This document shows, in pieces, positions 47,746 through 59,226 of a stretch of 64,000 nucleotides of DNA. The notes under the pieces were generated by a model. The model did not search any database. It had not been told where the DNA came from and saw only the letters and a program-made list of their open reading frames with translations. This DNA comes from Ambrosia x helenae. Lineage: Eukaryota; Streptophyta; Magnoliopsida; Asterales; Asteraceae. A program made the translations under genes and the position numbers. Numbering within the stretch: position 1 is the first letter of the stretch; each line of letters begins with the position of its first letter. The DNA is taken from assembly GCA_030844895.1 (NCBI GenBank), contig CM061227.1:106920659-106984658 (forward strand). The letters are read 5' to 3'.

Positions 47746-49140
47746 CTAGAGACGATATTTTGCAAGAATTTCTTGCCTATGAAGTTGTGCAAGGCGTAGG
47801 GCTTCTCCGTCGAGGTGGTCGATCGATTTGGACAAAAACTCAATGTCCTTTTCCCTTTGCCTCGCCTCTTGAATGTCGACGAACCTTTTATTCTCAGCCA
47901 CTCTCTGGTGCATAGTTTGCAAACATCTTTGGCCAAGGTCGCGAATATCCTATAGTCGTCGATTCATTTACTCAAAATCCTCCTTCAATTCACCACCTCA
48001 TATCGAAGACGACTCCGCCTTGCCACCCTTTTTTGATCTTCTACTGGGTGGTCTTGGAATATCCTCCTCCTCCTCCTCCTACTCCTCCTCCTCCTCATCC
48101 TCCAAATCAATAAGATCATCTAAACTCACAAAGCGAGCATCGGATGACGGTGTATCCGGATCTCGCGACGTGGAGGTGGTTTTGCTTCGTTTTGATGGTC
48201 CTCCTCCTGATCCTCCTCCTCTTCCTCTCCTGATCTTGCGCCCACTACCCGACCCCATAAGCGGTACATTAGCCCACTTAGGACTTTTTCTCAACATCTC
48301 CCAAATCCTCAAATACGGGAACGACCCGCGGGTATCTCTCATCTCGTCCAACGCTCTTGCCAACAAACCATCATCACCTTCCCCACTGCCCCTGTTGTCC
48401 TTACAACGTTGGTAAACCTCCGAAAACGAATGACATCTATTATTTATGTCCGACCACTTTCCCGATATCGAATCATTGTCTTGATACTCCCCTCTACCCA
48501 TGACGCCAAAAAACAGGTCTCGAATCCGGGTCCAAAACAACGGGCTATTTTGATAGTTCGCTACAAAAAAATATTATACGATTAGAAAGTATATAAATAC
48601 AAAAAAAATACTAACCAACATTATATATATATATATACAAAAAACAAATACTATATATATACACACGATTAATTATATATAAATACAAAAAAAAAATACT
48701 AACCAACTTCGGCATCCTCCGATATGTCGAGCCAGGCCCGCGCTAAAGCATACTCCTCGTCTTTTTCCCAACGTTCTTGTTTCTTTTTTTGACGAGGAGC
48801 AGTGGGATCTTTCTTTATATGCGAGCGTCTCCCGCGCCCCCCTCCCCCGTTGAGAGCCCTCATGTTGACGTGGTTGGTTGGTCTCGACTTGAGTTTCTGG
48901 CACGAGCTCGGGCTCCTCTTGAGAACCTTGGACATAGTTTGATGGAGGAAAAAATTGACCCGCCATGTTTGGTGGAGGAAAAAATTGACCGGGCATACTA
49001 AGAAGTTGTGCGTATTGCATCGTGTTCACGTCAAAGTCGCCCCAATTGGGTGGCAGCTAAGTAGTAGTGTTTGGCCTCGCAGTGTTTGGCCTCGTACCCG
49101 GGCGACTCGGGGCCCCAAACGGTAAACCATATGGAAACAT
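47746..49140 (-). pseudogene. Harbinger 2 ORF1 (MYB/SANT-like accessory protein)
   Basis: The first exon from 49140 (MFPYGLPFGAP) has an in-frame stop near 49058 and a frameshift near 48870. It ends with the SANT-like segment QERWEKDEEYALARAWLDISED. After an intron (about 48703-48560), the second exon continues NYQNSPLFWTRIRDLFF, KWSDINNRCHSFSEVYQRC and a Gly/Arg/Ser-rich part. It reaches an acidic run, then several stops (48079 and after), with the C-terminal helix (EARQREKDIEFLSKSIDHL) still readable to 47746. PIF/Harbinger ORF1 proteins bind DNA and help import the transposase. This copy is inactive. Confidence 0.8.
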
Positions 49141-49364
49141 ATTTGTGTTTTAGTAGGTTTGTTTGTGTTGTGGTGTGTGTGTGTGTTTTTAGTTTAGTTT
49201 GTGTTGTATGTGTATATTGTGTGTATATATATAAAATCTTAAAAAAAATAAAGTTACCGTTCAAAAGATTAATGGTCCCAACGGTCAAATTTTTTTTGAC
49301 CGTTTTTTTCTTTCCCTCGGCCACGTGTCACGAGTTGATTGGAGCTTTCAATTTTGGTTTGGCG

Positions 49365-49365
<1 letters not shown>

Positions 49366-49417
<52 letters not shown>
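49366..49417. repeat. (TA)n microsatellite
   Basis: About 26 TA units set between GGCGTTA and TAACGC, inside Harbinger 2. No element is inserted in it. Confidence 0.93.
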
Positions 49418-49418
<1 letters not shown>

Positions 49419-49828
49419 CGCTTGGGTTGGTTTGGCACGTATAGCGCCCCTATGTTTTGGTGTGGGGGCGCTATTTTTCAAAAAAATTGCAAAAGTAACG
49501 CCCCACTACGGTGGGTTTTAGAGGCAGGCCCACTTCATAAGTCGGTTTCCCATGTTTGTATGTTCTGCTATATAGGTACACGCCCAGTGACGGATGCAGA
49601 AATTTTTTTGATGAGGGGCACAAATTGTTTTGGTTAAACGAAACGGGTTAAAAAAAGTAAGGTCAAAAGTAGTAAAACCAATTCATTAAAAAACCAAATG
49701 GATTCTACTATAAATGTTTTGATATTTGGTATAATTTTCTTTTGTTGAGTTAAAAAATAAGAAACTAATAAAAAACTGTAGAAGTCGGCTAACTTAAATC
49801 ACAAAAGATAATACAAACCTTGCTTAAA

Positions 49829-49831
<3 letters not shown>

Positions 49832-49901
<70 letters not shown>
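49832..49901. repeat. (ATT)n microsatellite
   Basis: About 23 perfect ATT units inside the hAT element. Confidence 0.95.
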
Positions 49902-49946
49902 TGATAGAAAAATAGCCTGTTTGAAACAACTAAAAAGTAAAAGATA

Positions 49947-50313
49947 GACTGAATTACAAGTTTTGTCCTTTAAGTTTATACCATTTTTCAACGACTGTCC
50001 TTTAACTTTAAAATTGATTGGTTTTGTCCTTTATGTTTCAAAATCTTGCACGTTTTGTCCTTTGGTGCTAACCCAGTTAATTTTTTTTTGTTAAGTGGAG
50101 GGTAAAATTGTCTTTTTACTCTTAATACCTGCCAACACCATAACCTACCATCACCACCTACCGCCGACCACCACCACCGCCTGCCTCAACTTCGTTTTGT
50201 CAATCCCAACCCAACCTGACCATCAATTGACCACCATAACCTGACCATCAATCGACCACAACCACCTGACCACCAATCGACCACCATAACCAATCACATA
50301 GAGAGAGAGAGAA

Positions 50314-50350
<37 letters not shown>

Positions 50351-50924
50351 ACACCACCACTATAACCAATCGACCACACCATAACCTGACCATCTCCTTC
50401 CTCTTCCGTCTGACCACCAATGAACCACCATCAACCTCAACCAATGAACCCCTGCCGCTTCCTGTGACCACCGTAAACCTCCACAACAACCATTCATCAA
50501 CAAACACTAATAGGAAAAGGGGTTTTTACCTCGGTTGGATTTGGGAACAGGGGCGCCGCCGCTTCTCCTTCTTCCTCTTCTCTCGATTACCGTCTTTCTC
50601 TCCTCTGTTCTCTCTTTCGTTCTGCCTCTCTCTCTCTCTCTCCCTCTCTCTCCCTCTCTTCCTCTCTTCCTCTCAGATCTCTCTCTCTCTCTCTCTCTAA
50701 CAATAATAATAATAATCGGGTGGTGGGTTGTGGGGTTCGACCGCCGGAGAACCACCTTCAGCGGTGGTGGGAGCCTCCGGCTCCTCCTCCTCTGGAGATA
50801 CTCTCTCTCTCTAACATATTATGTGTGTGTTTATGTATAAAAGAATACACAGATCTGTGTATGTGTGTGTATACAGAGAAGAGTGTGGGTGTGGTGGTGT
50901 TGGTAAATAGCAGAGAAAGAGAGA

Positions 50925-50962
<38 letters not shown>

Positions 50963-51190
50963 AATATATAAAATTCTTTTTTTGTTTTAATTTTAAAATG
51001 TTTTTTTTAAATAAATGGGTAAAAAGACAATTTTACCCTCCACTTGACGAAAAAAATTAACTGGGTTAGCACCAAAGGACAAAACGTGCAAGATTTTGAA
51101 ACATAAAGGACAAAACCAATCAATTTTAAAGTTAAAGGACAGTCGTTGAAAAATGGTATAAACTTAAAAGACAAAACTTGTAATTCAGTC
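49947..51190. mobile_element. Non-autonomous MULE, Pack-MULE-like
   Basis: Terminal inverted repeats of about 174 bp (49947-50120 and 51017-51190) are nearly identical and start GACTGAATTACAAG. A perfect 9-bp duplication TAAAAGATA (49938-49946 and 51191-51199) fits the Mutator superfamily. The 0.9-kb interior is much richer in G+C and in CT/GA runs than the surroundings, and looks like 5' leader and exon sequence copied from a gene. No transposase. The source gene was not recognised, and the ORFs inside are repeat-driven. Confidence 0.9.
50299..50348. repeat. (GA)n tract
   Basis: Interrupted GA run inside the Pack-MULE-like interior. Similar CT and GA runs occur at about 50621-50700 and 50922-50956. 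Confidence 0.88.
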
Positions 51191-51625
51191 TAAAAGATAA
51201 GTGCACAACTTTTTAGATGCTCAGAACCTAAGTCAACCACCAAAATAATACTATCTTCTTTCTAAACATAATCATCTTTTAAACTTCTCACTGCTACAAC
51301 AACATAACACGCCGGAAAAAATGGCAATGAGATTTTTTCACATTCTGATCCTATTTTAGTGCTCCTCACTTCACCTACTCTTTGATTAGTAATTTGCAGG
51401 TGAGTTTTTTTTTTTTTTTTTTTTTTTTGAAGGCACCCAATTTCGAATGAAGTCGTGAGTGTACGGTGGGCATAGGCCCACCGTCCCAATACAGTAAATC
51501 CGCCCCTGTACACGCGTAAATGTATTTAGTTATTAATTTACATATGTTGTCGTAATTTGTAATATATGATAATGCAATGTAGTTTATATGTAAGATTTGG
51601 AATTATAATGTAGTTTATTTGTATA

Positions 51626-52420
51626 CTAGTTTTTATCCCGGGAGCGTCCCGGGTTGAAATATCTAATATAACATAATCAAATATATTATTATTATTATTA
51701 TTTTAAACAAATCTCTGTCATAAGTTATCATATTCAAATTTAAAAAAAAAAAAACGAATCTCTGCGCCGGGGTATAAATCTAGTGCCATTACAAATGAAT
51801 TCGGAAGTTTGTAATCAATCATTCTAAAAAGATCTAACATGAAATAAGAAAAAAATTAATTATTGAAATATCGAACGCATTAGTCTAAGGGTTATGTGAT
51901 GCGTTAAAAAATTCATGGGTATATGATCTGGTATGTAGTTCGGGTATTTTGGTATGTTATTTCGGGTAATCGGGTCGGGTATCACCTAATCCCAGACCCA
52001 ACCCAAACCCACAAATTTTTTTAAACTAATCCTAAACCCGACACAATGTCTGTCGGGTTACAAAAAATAGTCATTTTTTTCTCCGATTTTTATATAGCAC
52101 TATGATACTCGTTGGAAAGATAATAAAACGCTCGTTAATTTGGTGTAATTTTTTTCTTTAAAAAATCCCGTATATAAAAGATATTAACGTTTAAAAGTTA
52201 TGGGAGAAAATACGAGAGATAAAATAATAAAGGTTTAATATTTAGATTTAATAGATTAGGTATTTAATAGATTAGGTTAAAGATTATAATAGATTAGGTT
52301 AAATCATATTTATTTCTTTTTTTTAATTGGTTTAGAGTTGCCACATCACATCTTATGTGGCATCTTTCAAAGGAGAGATTGCATAAGAGTATGACATGTA
52401 GGATTAATCCCTTTGCAATA
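51626..52420 (-). mobile_element. Short Helitron, minus orientation
   Basis: The minus-strand 3' end has a stem-loop (51637-51653, CCCGGGA/TCCCGGG with a 3-base loop) followed by CTAG and a T, the classical Helitron terminus. The 5' end is less certain, near 52420. A 130-bp stretch at about 52070-52200 is an inverted copy of 52625-52750 in the neighbour. No Rep/helicase. Confidence 0.65.
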
Positions 52421-53078
52421 TCTATTAATATATATAAAAGAATTGAACATTGCTCACGTGGCGTGCAATGGTGCCTTCAATCTCTCCATGAAACTGCCAC
52501 GTGGCATTATAATTGAAAGATTTTAGTGTTTTTGAATTTTTTTTTCCTTTTTTAATTAAATTGAGTTATTTTAGGAAAAAAAAATTAAATTTAAAATTTA
52601 AAATTTTCTCTCTCATATTTCCTCCCATAATTTTTAAACGTTTATATCTTTTATATACGGGATTTTTTAAAGAAAAAAATTACACCAAATTAACGAGCGT
52701 TTTATTATCTTTCCAACGAGTACCATAGTCCTATATAAAAAAACAGAGAAAAAATCGACTATTTTTTTTTGTGGGGTTTCGTTCATACAGGAAAAAAACA
52801 CACAAAGTGTTCATGTTATTCATTAATCATGTTTTTTTCTTTTAAACCAGGTTCTTATCTACGATGTTGAAAATCAGCCCAATCGCCATGGTATCATTGG
52901 AATTTTACTAGGTATACTTCATCATGAGAAGCTAGGAGAAAGAATCGCGCAACACTGCAACACATGGTGTCAGCTTATAACAATGTTATTTTTTTATTTA
53001 TTTAATTACAAAAGTAATAATTATTACTATTAGTATTAGTATTATTAGAATAATTATATTTTTCAACCCCGGGACGCC
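52421..53078 (+). mobile_element. Short Helitron A, plus orientation
   Basis: Begins A|TCTATTAATA and runs to a stem-loop (about 53062-53078), but the CTAG that should follow is missing, because the next copy joins directly. No coding capacity. Confidence 0.6.
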
Positions 53079-53468
53079 CCCGGGAAGAATTGATAGTTGC
53101 TGGCGTGGCGTTCAATGGTGGCCTCAACCATCTCTTGATTATGCCACGTGGCATAATGAGATGCAATGGTTACAACTTCCAACTTAAGCGTTTGTTTAGT
53201 TGATTAGGTTAGGAATTATAAGAGCCATTAGAATGTGAGAAATTAGAGAGATGTGATGGGTTTTTGAATAGTTGCAGCTTACATAAGTGATTCTTTAGAT
53301 GATTACTGATTAGGTTTTAGATTAGGGAATATGAGTTATTACTGATTAGAATACTATGAACATGCAATGATTGAGAGATTTTGTGGTTAGTTAACTTGAG
53401 CCATTTGCTAGGTTATCACGTAAAATTAGATTTTTCAACCCCGGGACCCTCCCGGGGTAATCAGCTAG
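53079..53468 (+). mobile_element. Short Helitron B, tandem with A
   Basis: Starts with a trimmed version of the 5' end of A (AGAATTGATAGTTGCTGG). It ends with an 8-bp perfect stem (53439-53446 with 53450-53457), seven bases, then CTAG followed by T. No coding. Confidence 0.7.
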
Positions 53469-53584
53469 TATATATATATATAGATAGATATAGATATTGC
53501 CCACGTCTAGCCATTGGTGCGTACACATGAAAATGCAATGTAACTAATTATTAGTAAAATCAGGAAATATAATGTATTTTTTTT

Positions 53585-53880
53585 TTCGAAAGATTGGTTG
53601 CTACTCCGACAGGAGCTTTACCTCCTCCTTCTAATTTAGGTATAGGATATATGTTGGTTTGATTATATGTTAGTTTAATGATCTTGTGTTGGTTTGATTA
53701 TATTATAGTTTAATGTTGTGTTGGTTTTATTATGTGTATGCATTGGTATGATTATGTATTGGTATGATAATGTTTTGGTTTGATTTATGTCTTTGTCTGT
53801 ATTGATTCGACTATATGTTGGTCTGATTATGAGTTAGTTTGATTGTGTGTTGGTATGACATCGGTTCTAACGTGATTATG
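53585..53880 (+). repeat. Degenerate TTGGTTTGATTAT repeats
   Basis: Loose tandem array with irregular spacing between the Helitrons and an LTR-like region. No gene seen. Confidence 0.6.
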
Positions 53881-53905
53881 ATTTGTATATGGCATTGTGT
53901 ATATT

Positions 53906-56200
53906 TGTGACACTCGGCAAATTCAGGTTAATACTTTTAAAAACATATAAGTCTACCTTAGCGAAAACATTTATTTGACGTACTTAACTGGGTCAGTTGA
54001 GTCAGTTTACACTTACGTATTGTCCACGGTTCAATGATTCGGAGGATCATTGGGGGTAACATACGCACATACGAGTCTTGAGTCCCGTTGTTGGTGAAAT
54101 TATATGGTTGGATTAAGTATTAAGCATGAACTGTTCTATATATGATATGCAACGTGGAAATGCGTGTTTATATGATTAGATATAATTAACATATGTTAGA
54201 ATTGCATGTTCATGTGTTAGAATGTGTAAACATGGGTTAAAAAGGGTTAAATGGCAAAATCATAGAAAATTGGATTCTGGAAAAACTGGTTCGACCTTAT
54301 GATGATTGGTTCGACCATCATGAAGGTCGAATGAGACCTGGTTCGACCCTGTGAGGGTGCGAACCAACACTAACTATAAATACCATAATTTGCAACTTTT
54401 TCATCATTTCACAACCCTAATTCGCCTCCAAGAGCTCTCTCTCAACCCCAAATCTGTAAGGAGGAGTTTTTTACCTCGTTTTTCAAATCCTAACCTAAAA
54501 GCACATTCTACAACATAAACAAGAGAAGATTCAATGTGTGTTCTTCATCCAAAACCTTTTTAATCGATTTTCATTCGTTTTTATCAAACCCTAAGTGTCC
54601 AGATCTGATTTAAACAAGTTTTTATGAATAAAAACATTTCTAACATCTTTCTAAATCAAATCTATTCATTAATAATGAGTTTTCATACAAAAATCCTTGT
54701 GTTAATGATGTTAAATGAGATGTTATGTGTTATATGATGTTTGAATGATGAATAGATGATATATTAATGATCTAGGACTATTTTAGATGATGATTGATGG
54801 TTATTATAGAGCGTAATTGATGATTGATGATTGATGAAGTTTCACCCTTTGGGGCGGGGGGGGGGGGGGGTTGTGCAGGATCTAGGGTTTGATCTTGTTA
54901 ATATTGATGATAACATGATTGGGGGTTTGCTATACATGATTAATCTGTGTGCATAATAATGTGTTGATAAGATAATATTGATAAGTTTCTATTTTTGGTA
55001 AAGATTACATGCATTGATGTAACATTTCCATAATTTGCCATTTTGGGTAAGTTGTGACTTCTTCATGAAATAGACGGATTTCGGGGCATAAATGGTAGGG
55101 TTTTATGGGGATAGATTAGATGAAATCAACTGCTGTGATTTATGATGTTTCGTGATGTTTTCGGATTGTTTTGATGTGATTTTGTTTGTTTATTGAGTAT
55201 TTGCAGCAGTTGGGACGATCCAATAATTGGTTTGCCCTAACGGGAGGTCGAACCAATCTTTAGGAAGTTGAACCAACTTTTAAACATCCCATTTGACCCT
55301 CATATAGGTCGAACCAACTGGGTTCTGGCCTGGTTCGACCCCACGACTTCAGAAATGTGATTTTTATGCAAACTAAGTGTTTTTTGCCTGATTCTTGTGT
55401 GTAAACTATATGTACTTGATCAAATTGTGTAACGGGTCACCAACGGGATGTCGGGTCTGTCTAGTGTGTCGGTTCAACGTTTAAACACATTTTCAAACAT
55501 ACGTAGCCATGATCTGGACAATCGGGGACTAGTTAACCTACAGGTTATTAGTCGAAACACTTATACAAACTTTATGATAGGTTGCCGGTATTTGGGACTA
55601 TCTATTCATGTCGGTAATTCTATTCTAGAAGACGCAAACTAAGGTGAGTGTCACAGCCCATTCTTTACTGTTTTCATATCTGGGGGAGAAGCGTGCGGTA
55701 CAAACTTTACGAACTTTTAGACCAACATATTACATTATATCACATGGATACTTAGTGACCTTACAGATCATTGTAGTTTGCAAGATATAGACGTTGGATA
55801 TCTTCCTTAACTCACCACACACCCATTTGGTTCGGGATGGCCTCAATATTAAGATAGGATATTCCCAGGCATTATAACACCATACCATCATTAGGTCAAT
55901 ATGCATAGATCAGAACAAAGTATATTTCATAGTCAATAATCACAAAGAAATAAAAAGGTAATGTTTTAATTGTTTAACTCAATCTAACTTCCAAAGGGAA
56001 TGTCATGTCAAAGTACACACAATAATGATGTTATTTGTGTAAATGAGTAGTTACTTATGTTTGCGCGTTTTGACGGTTTGGTGTTGAATAAAATTTACAT
56101 CAAAACGTAATTAAATAAAGTGTGATAATGGTATATTACACACAACTCGGTTTTGATTAAAGTTTACATCTATGATGGTTTGTACGTTTGTGCTTCGATA
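53906..56200 (+). mobile_element. Gypsy-type LTR-like sequence, end unresolved
   Basis: Starts TGTGACACTCGG. It contains TATAAATA near 54375 followed by a pyrimidine-rich leader with short exon-like sequence, and later GGTGAGTGTCACAGCC (about 55644), features typical of large Gypsy LTRs here. No duplication or second LTR was found and the right border is a guess. A GGTTCGACC motif recurs at 54288-54365 and 55245-55340. The 64-codon ORF at 55448-55642 is not recognised. An 18-base G run lies near 54853. Confidence 0.4.
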
Positions 56201-56849
56201 ACCTGTCTATACTATATTATAATGCGAAGGGTATTTTAAGACACACAAAAGTTAAGAATTATTTTTAGTTTAATGCATATGGTACGACACTAAAATGAGA
56301 GTTAATTAGTCTTTCAAAAACTAATTACATTTTAATCTCCTCACCATAATTACACTTTGATCCCCTCATCTTTAACCAAATTCTGAACAATTAATTAGTT
56401 TTTACACTTTATCCCATTATAAAAATCAATCCACCCCACGATTTTTCAACTGCCACAACTTGTCGTGTATATATATTGTAGGATCAACTAACGGGTCACC
56501 CGACAATCACGAGTTTGATATTCAGAGTGCGGAATCCTCTGAATATGTTCTAATAACAGAAACAACTAAGAAACAATGATATATGAGTAATCAACACACA
56601 CAAATGGGTCAAAAGCTTTAAGATTTATCACTTAAACAGAGCACGAGTGTTTACAATGATCAAATCAGACTTTCAGACCTGGGGGAGGGTGTTTGGAGAA
56701 TGTGTGATGTGACAACTAATGATTAGGGTAATGATTAGGCCTATTTATACCCCTTATACTCGTCCAGACTGCTACACGCGATTACGAGCCTATCCACTAT
56801 GTCCAGCAGGCGAGTAGGAGTGTACTCGCATGTGTTAATATGCGAGTGG
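56201..56849. other. Possible LTR-like sequence around the solo LTR, minus strand
   Basis: A minus-strand TATA-like box with GGCCTA context near 56735-56750 and repeated GCGAGT strings hint at an older LTR reaching to about 58460, into which the solo LTR was inserted. Borders not found. Confidence 0.3.
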
Positions 56850-56854
56850 GATGC

Positions 56855-58323
56855 TGTAACACCCCAACCGATGGCGGAAACATCGAGGTGTCACGAGGTG
56901 ACGATTGCTCAATAGCTCATGGTACTAAAGTGTAAATTTTAAATAGATTGTATTGAACAGATTATTACATTGAAAGAAATTACAAGATACAAAATTCTAA
57001 AGCGAAAACTAAAACTGAAATACAATGAACTCAACATCTAAGTAAAAATTCCAAAAGCTAAAAAGTCATCTCATAAATAACCTGAAACATGTACGAAAAT
57101 AATTTTGTCAATACAAAATGTATTGGTGAACATACCCTGTTTTGAATACATATAGTAGAAAAAGAGTTTTGCAATTCACGTGTTATACTGTCTACAATTT
57201 AGTGTTCAAGCTATGTACAAATGTCACCCAAAATCAAACCTTTAGAGTAGAAATAATATCCAAGAATAATGGGATATCTAGTATATATGTATAGTAGTCG
57301 CCCAATAGTATGATTATATATATTATGCGACAAAGCAAGTAGTTTACATATAACAATAGTCAAGTACTATTTATTGCTATGCTAGGCCCACACCGGGTTA
57401 ATGATTAAGGTCATAAGTACACACTATCAGCGAATCAACAAGTAAAACACATACAAGAATTGTGATTGTGAATATAGATTAAAGCATGATTAAGTGTGTG
57501 AAGTAATAAGCGTACATGAGTCAACCCAAAAGTGTAAAACCTGAAAAAGGGGAAAGATATACTCACATTCGCTAAGCTGAATTATCCTCTAAGCATTGTG
57601 AATGTATGTGAGGCGAATCCCAAAGACTCAACAACGTAGCTAGTCCAATTTGAAGTAATAAAAACCGAAAAAGAAAGAATATCAAGCTTTCAATTCGCCA
57701 ATTACAAGAGCTTATAATCAAAGCTTCAATTGTAGAAGTAATAGACTATAGAAGAAAGGTATGAGGGAAAGTTTAATCAGATTGAAACAATCGATTTAGA
57801 GGTGCCCAGTGTAATGGGTCATAGGTGGGTTTTTATACTAGTTTTGGATTCAATTAGCACATAAAATTGGTCAACACCATATAGTAAGGTTTCATGATGA
57901 ATTGACTATTTGACTAGGACTTTGACTGTTTGACTAAGACTTTGACTAGGACTTTGACCGGGACTTTGACTCGGACTTTGACTAGGACTTTTACTGTTTG
58001 ACTGTCTTCGCGGACCGCGAGAACTAAAAAAATCAAATTTTCTAATTTAATCAATTTTAAGTTCCGGACTTGTTTCCTTCGGTTTCTAAGTTGTTTTAGG
58101 ACCGAAAATTAAGGGTTTTGAGTATCAAGGTCTGAAACATACGTGCTCGGGTGTAGATGTGAGTATAAAACGTGTAATACTTTTTTACTTATAAAAATTA
58201 TAAGTTTTATTAAATTGTGACTTTTGGTCCTATTAAAATAGGAGGGTTAAAAATGAAAATTTTGAAATAGTTAAGGGACCAATTATGCACATTTATGAAA
58301 AGGGAAGGGTGCAGGTTGTCACA
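56855..58323 (-). mobile_element. Solo LTR of the LARD family
   Basis: 1469 bp, starts TGTAACACCCC and ends GGTTGTCACA, with perfect GATGC duplication (56850-56854 and 58324-58328). The 3' two-thirds match LARD-2 LTRs closely, while the rest is more diverged. This copy is therefore older than LARD-1 and LARD-2. Formed by LTR-LTR recombination. Confidence 0.94.
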
Positions 58324-58474
58324 GATGCCAATTGCTTGTTTGACCAGGCTACTCGCATGTTGACTTGCCCTAATCGCCTGTATAGCCCAAACACTCCCAA
58401 AACGCTTACAAACACTTCCAAACACCCTGAAACGCGTCCAACCATCTAATATACTAGCCTAGGGACATCATGCA

Positions 58475-58478
<4 letters not shown>

Positions 58479-58513
<35 letters not shown>
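58479..58513. repeat. (TA)n tract, left of a foldback element
   Basis: Pure TA run that joins directly to the next element. Confidence 0.9.
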
Positions 58514-58516
<3 letters not shown>

Positions 58517-59226
58517 GTAGGTTCAATTGAGAACTCATAGTTAGGGAGAGAACTCGAGAACTCCCACTTAAATTAAGAAAAATATTTAAAAAAAAATCAT
58601 AACTCAAAATTTAAGTCAAAACCCAAAAATCTGGTTCGAAGCTTCTCTTTCCCACGTCATCCCCGTTCTAAAAAAAAAAAAATAGGCGACTTCTAATGCA
58701 CACGTGTAGTAAATGACTAAATGCCCGGTTAGCTTTAGGGTTTAGTTTAGCTTTTAGGGTTAGTTTTTTTAAGTTTAGATTGTAAGGTTTAGGTTTTAAG
58801 GGGGTAGGTGGAGGTGGGTAGGGTTGGTTTAGGTTTTTGGGTTGGGGTTAGGTTTTTTGTTGTGGTGGTGGTGGGTGGGGCTTAGGTTTTTTGGTGGGGG
58901 TTGGATGGGTGGTCCAGGTTTTTGGGTAAATGATTTAAGTTTTTGGGTGAGGGTGGGGGTGGGTGGGGTGGAATTAGGTTTTTGGGTGGGGGTAAGTTGG
59001 GGGTAGGAGGTTTATGTTTTTGGGTTATACTACACATGTGCAGAAGCAGTTTTTTTTTTTTTTTTCCTAAATGGGGTTGATGTGAAAAAGAGAAGCTCCA
59101 AGCTAGTTTTCTATTTTTCTACTTAAATTTTGAGTTATGATTTATTTATTTATTTATTTATTTTGCATTTAGTTATGAATTCTTAAGTTTATCTCCCTAA
59201 AATGAGTTCTCTATTGAACTATCCCC
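58514..59226. mobile_element. TA-inserted foldback element with G/T-rich core
   Basis: Inverted ends share GTTCAAT(T/A)GAGAACTCAT and AGGGAGA. The interior (58735-59035) is rich in GGTTTAGG and GGGTGGG strings on the plus strand. TA tracts lie on both sides, and the right one is shared with the next element. No coding. Confidence 0.8.

Larger units (their letters stand above)
36079..49517 (-). mobile_element. PIF/Harbinger element 2, hosting a MuDR element
   Basis: Ends share GTAGTGGGG (left GACCATGTGTAGTGGGG, right reversed AACCCACCGTAGTGGGG) and are flanked by TTA (36076-36078 and 49518-49520). Taking out the MuDR element (36242-47567) leaves about 2.1 kb, which holds a broken ORF1 gene but no transposase. 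It is therefore a deletion derivative. The left part before the insertion is only 163 bp. Confidence 0.78.
49585..51508. mobile_element. hAT-type non-autonomous element hosting a Pack-MULE-like element
   Basis: Left end CAGTGACGGAT and right end, reversed, CAGGGGCGGAT. The flanking 8 bp are TACACGCC (49577-49584) and TACACGCG (51509-51516), one mismatch. No transposase. It holds an (ATT)n tract and, inside, the element 49947-51190. It lies 67 bp from the end of Harbinger 2. Confidence 0.8.

Noticed and set aside
49071..49418. 115-aa ORF ending in Tyr-Ile repeats
   Set aside because: Its end is a (TA)n tract and it overlaps the reverse of a Harbinger ORF1 exon.
50535..50840. Leu/Ser-rich ORFs around 50223-50971
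   Set aside because: Driven by CT/GA microsatellites, open in several frames on both strands.
58735..58800. Telomere repeats
   Set aside because: TTTAGGG-like strings are irregular and are part of a G/T-rich foldback core.
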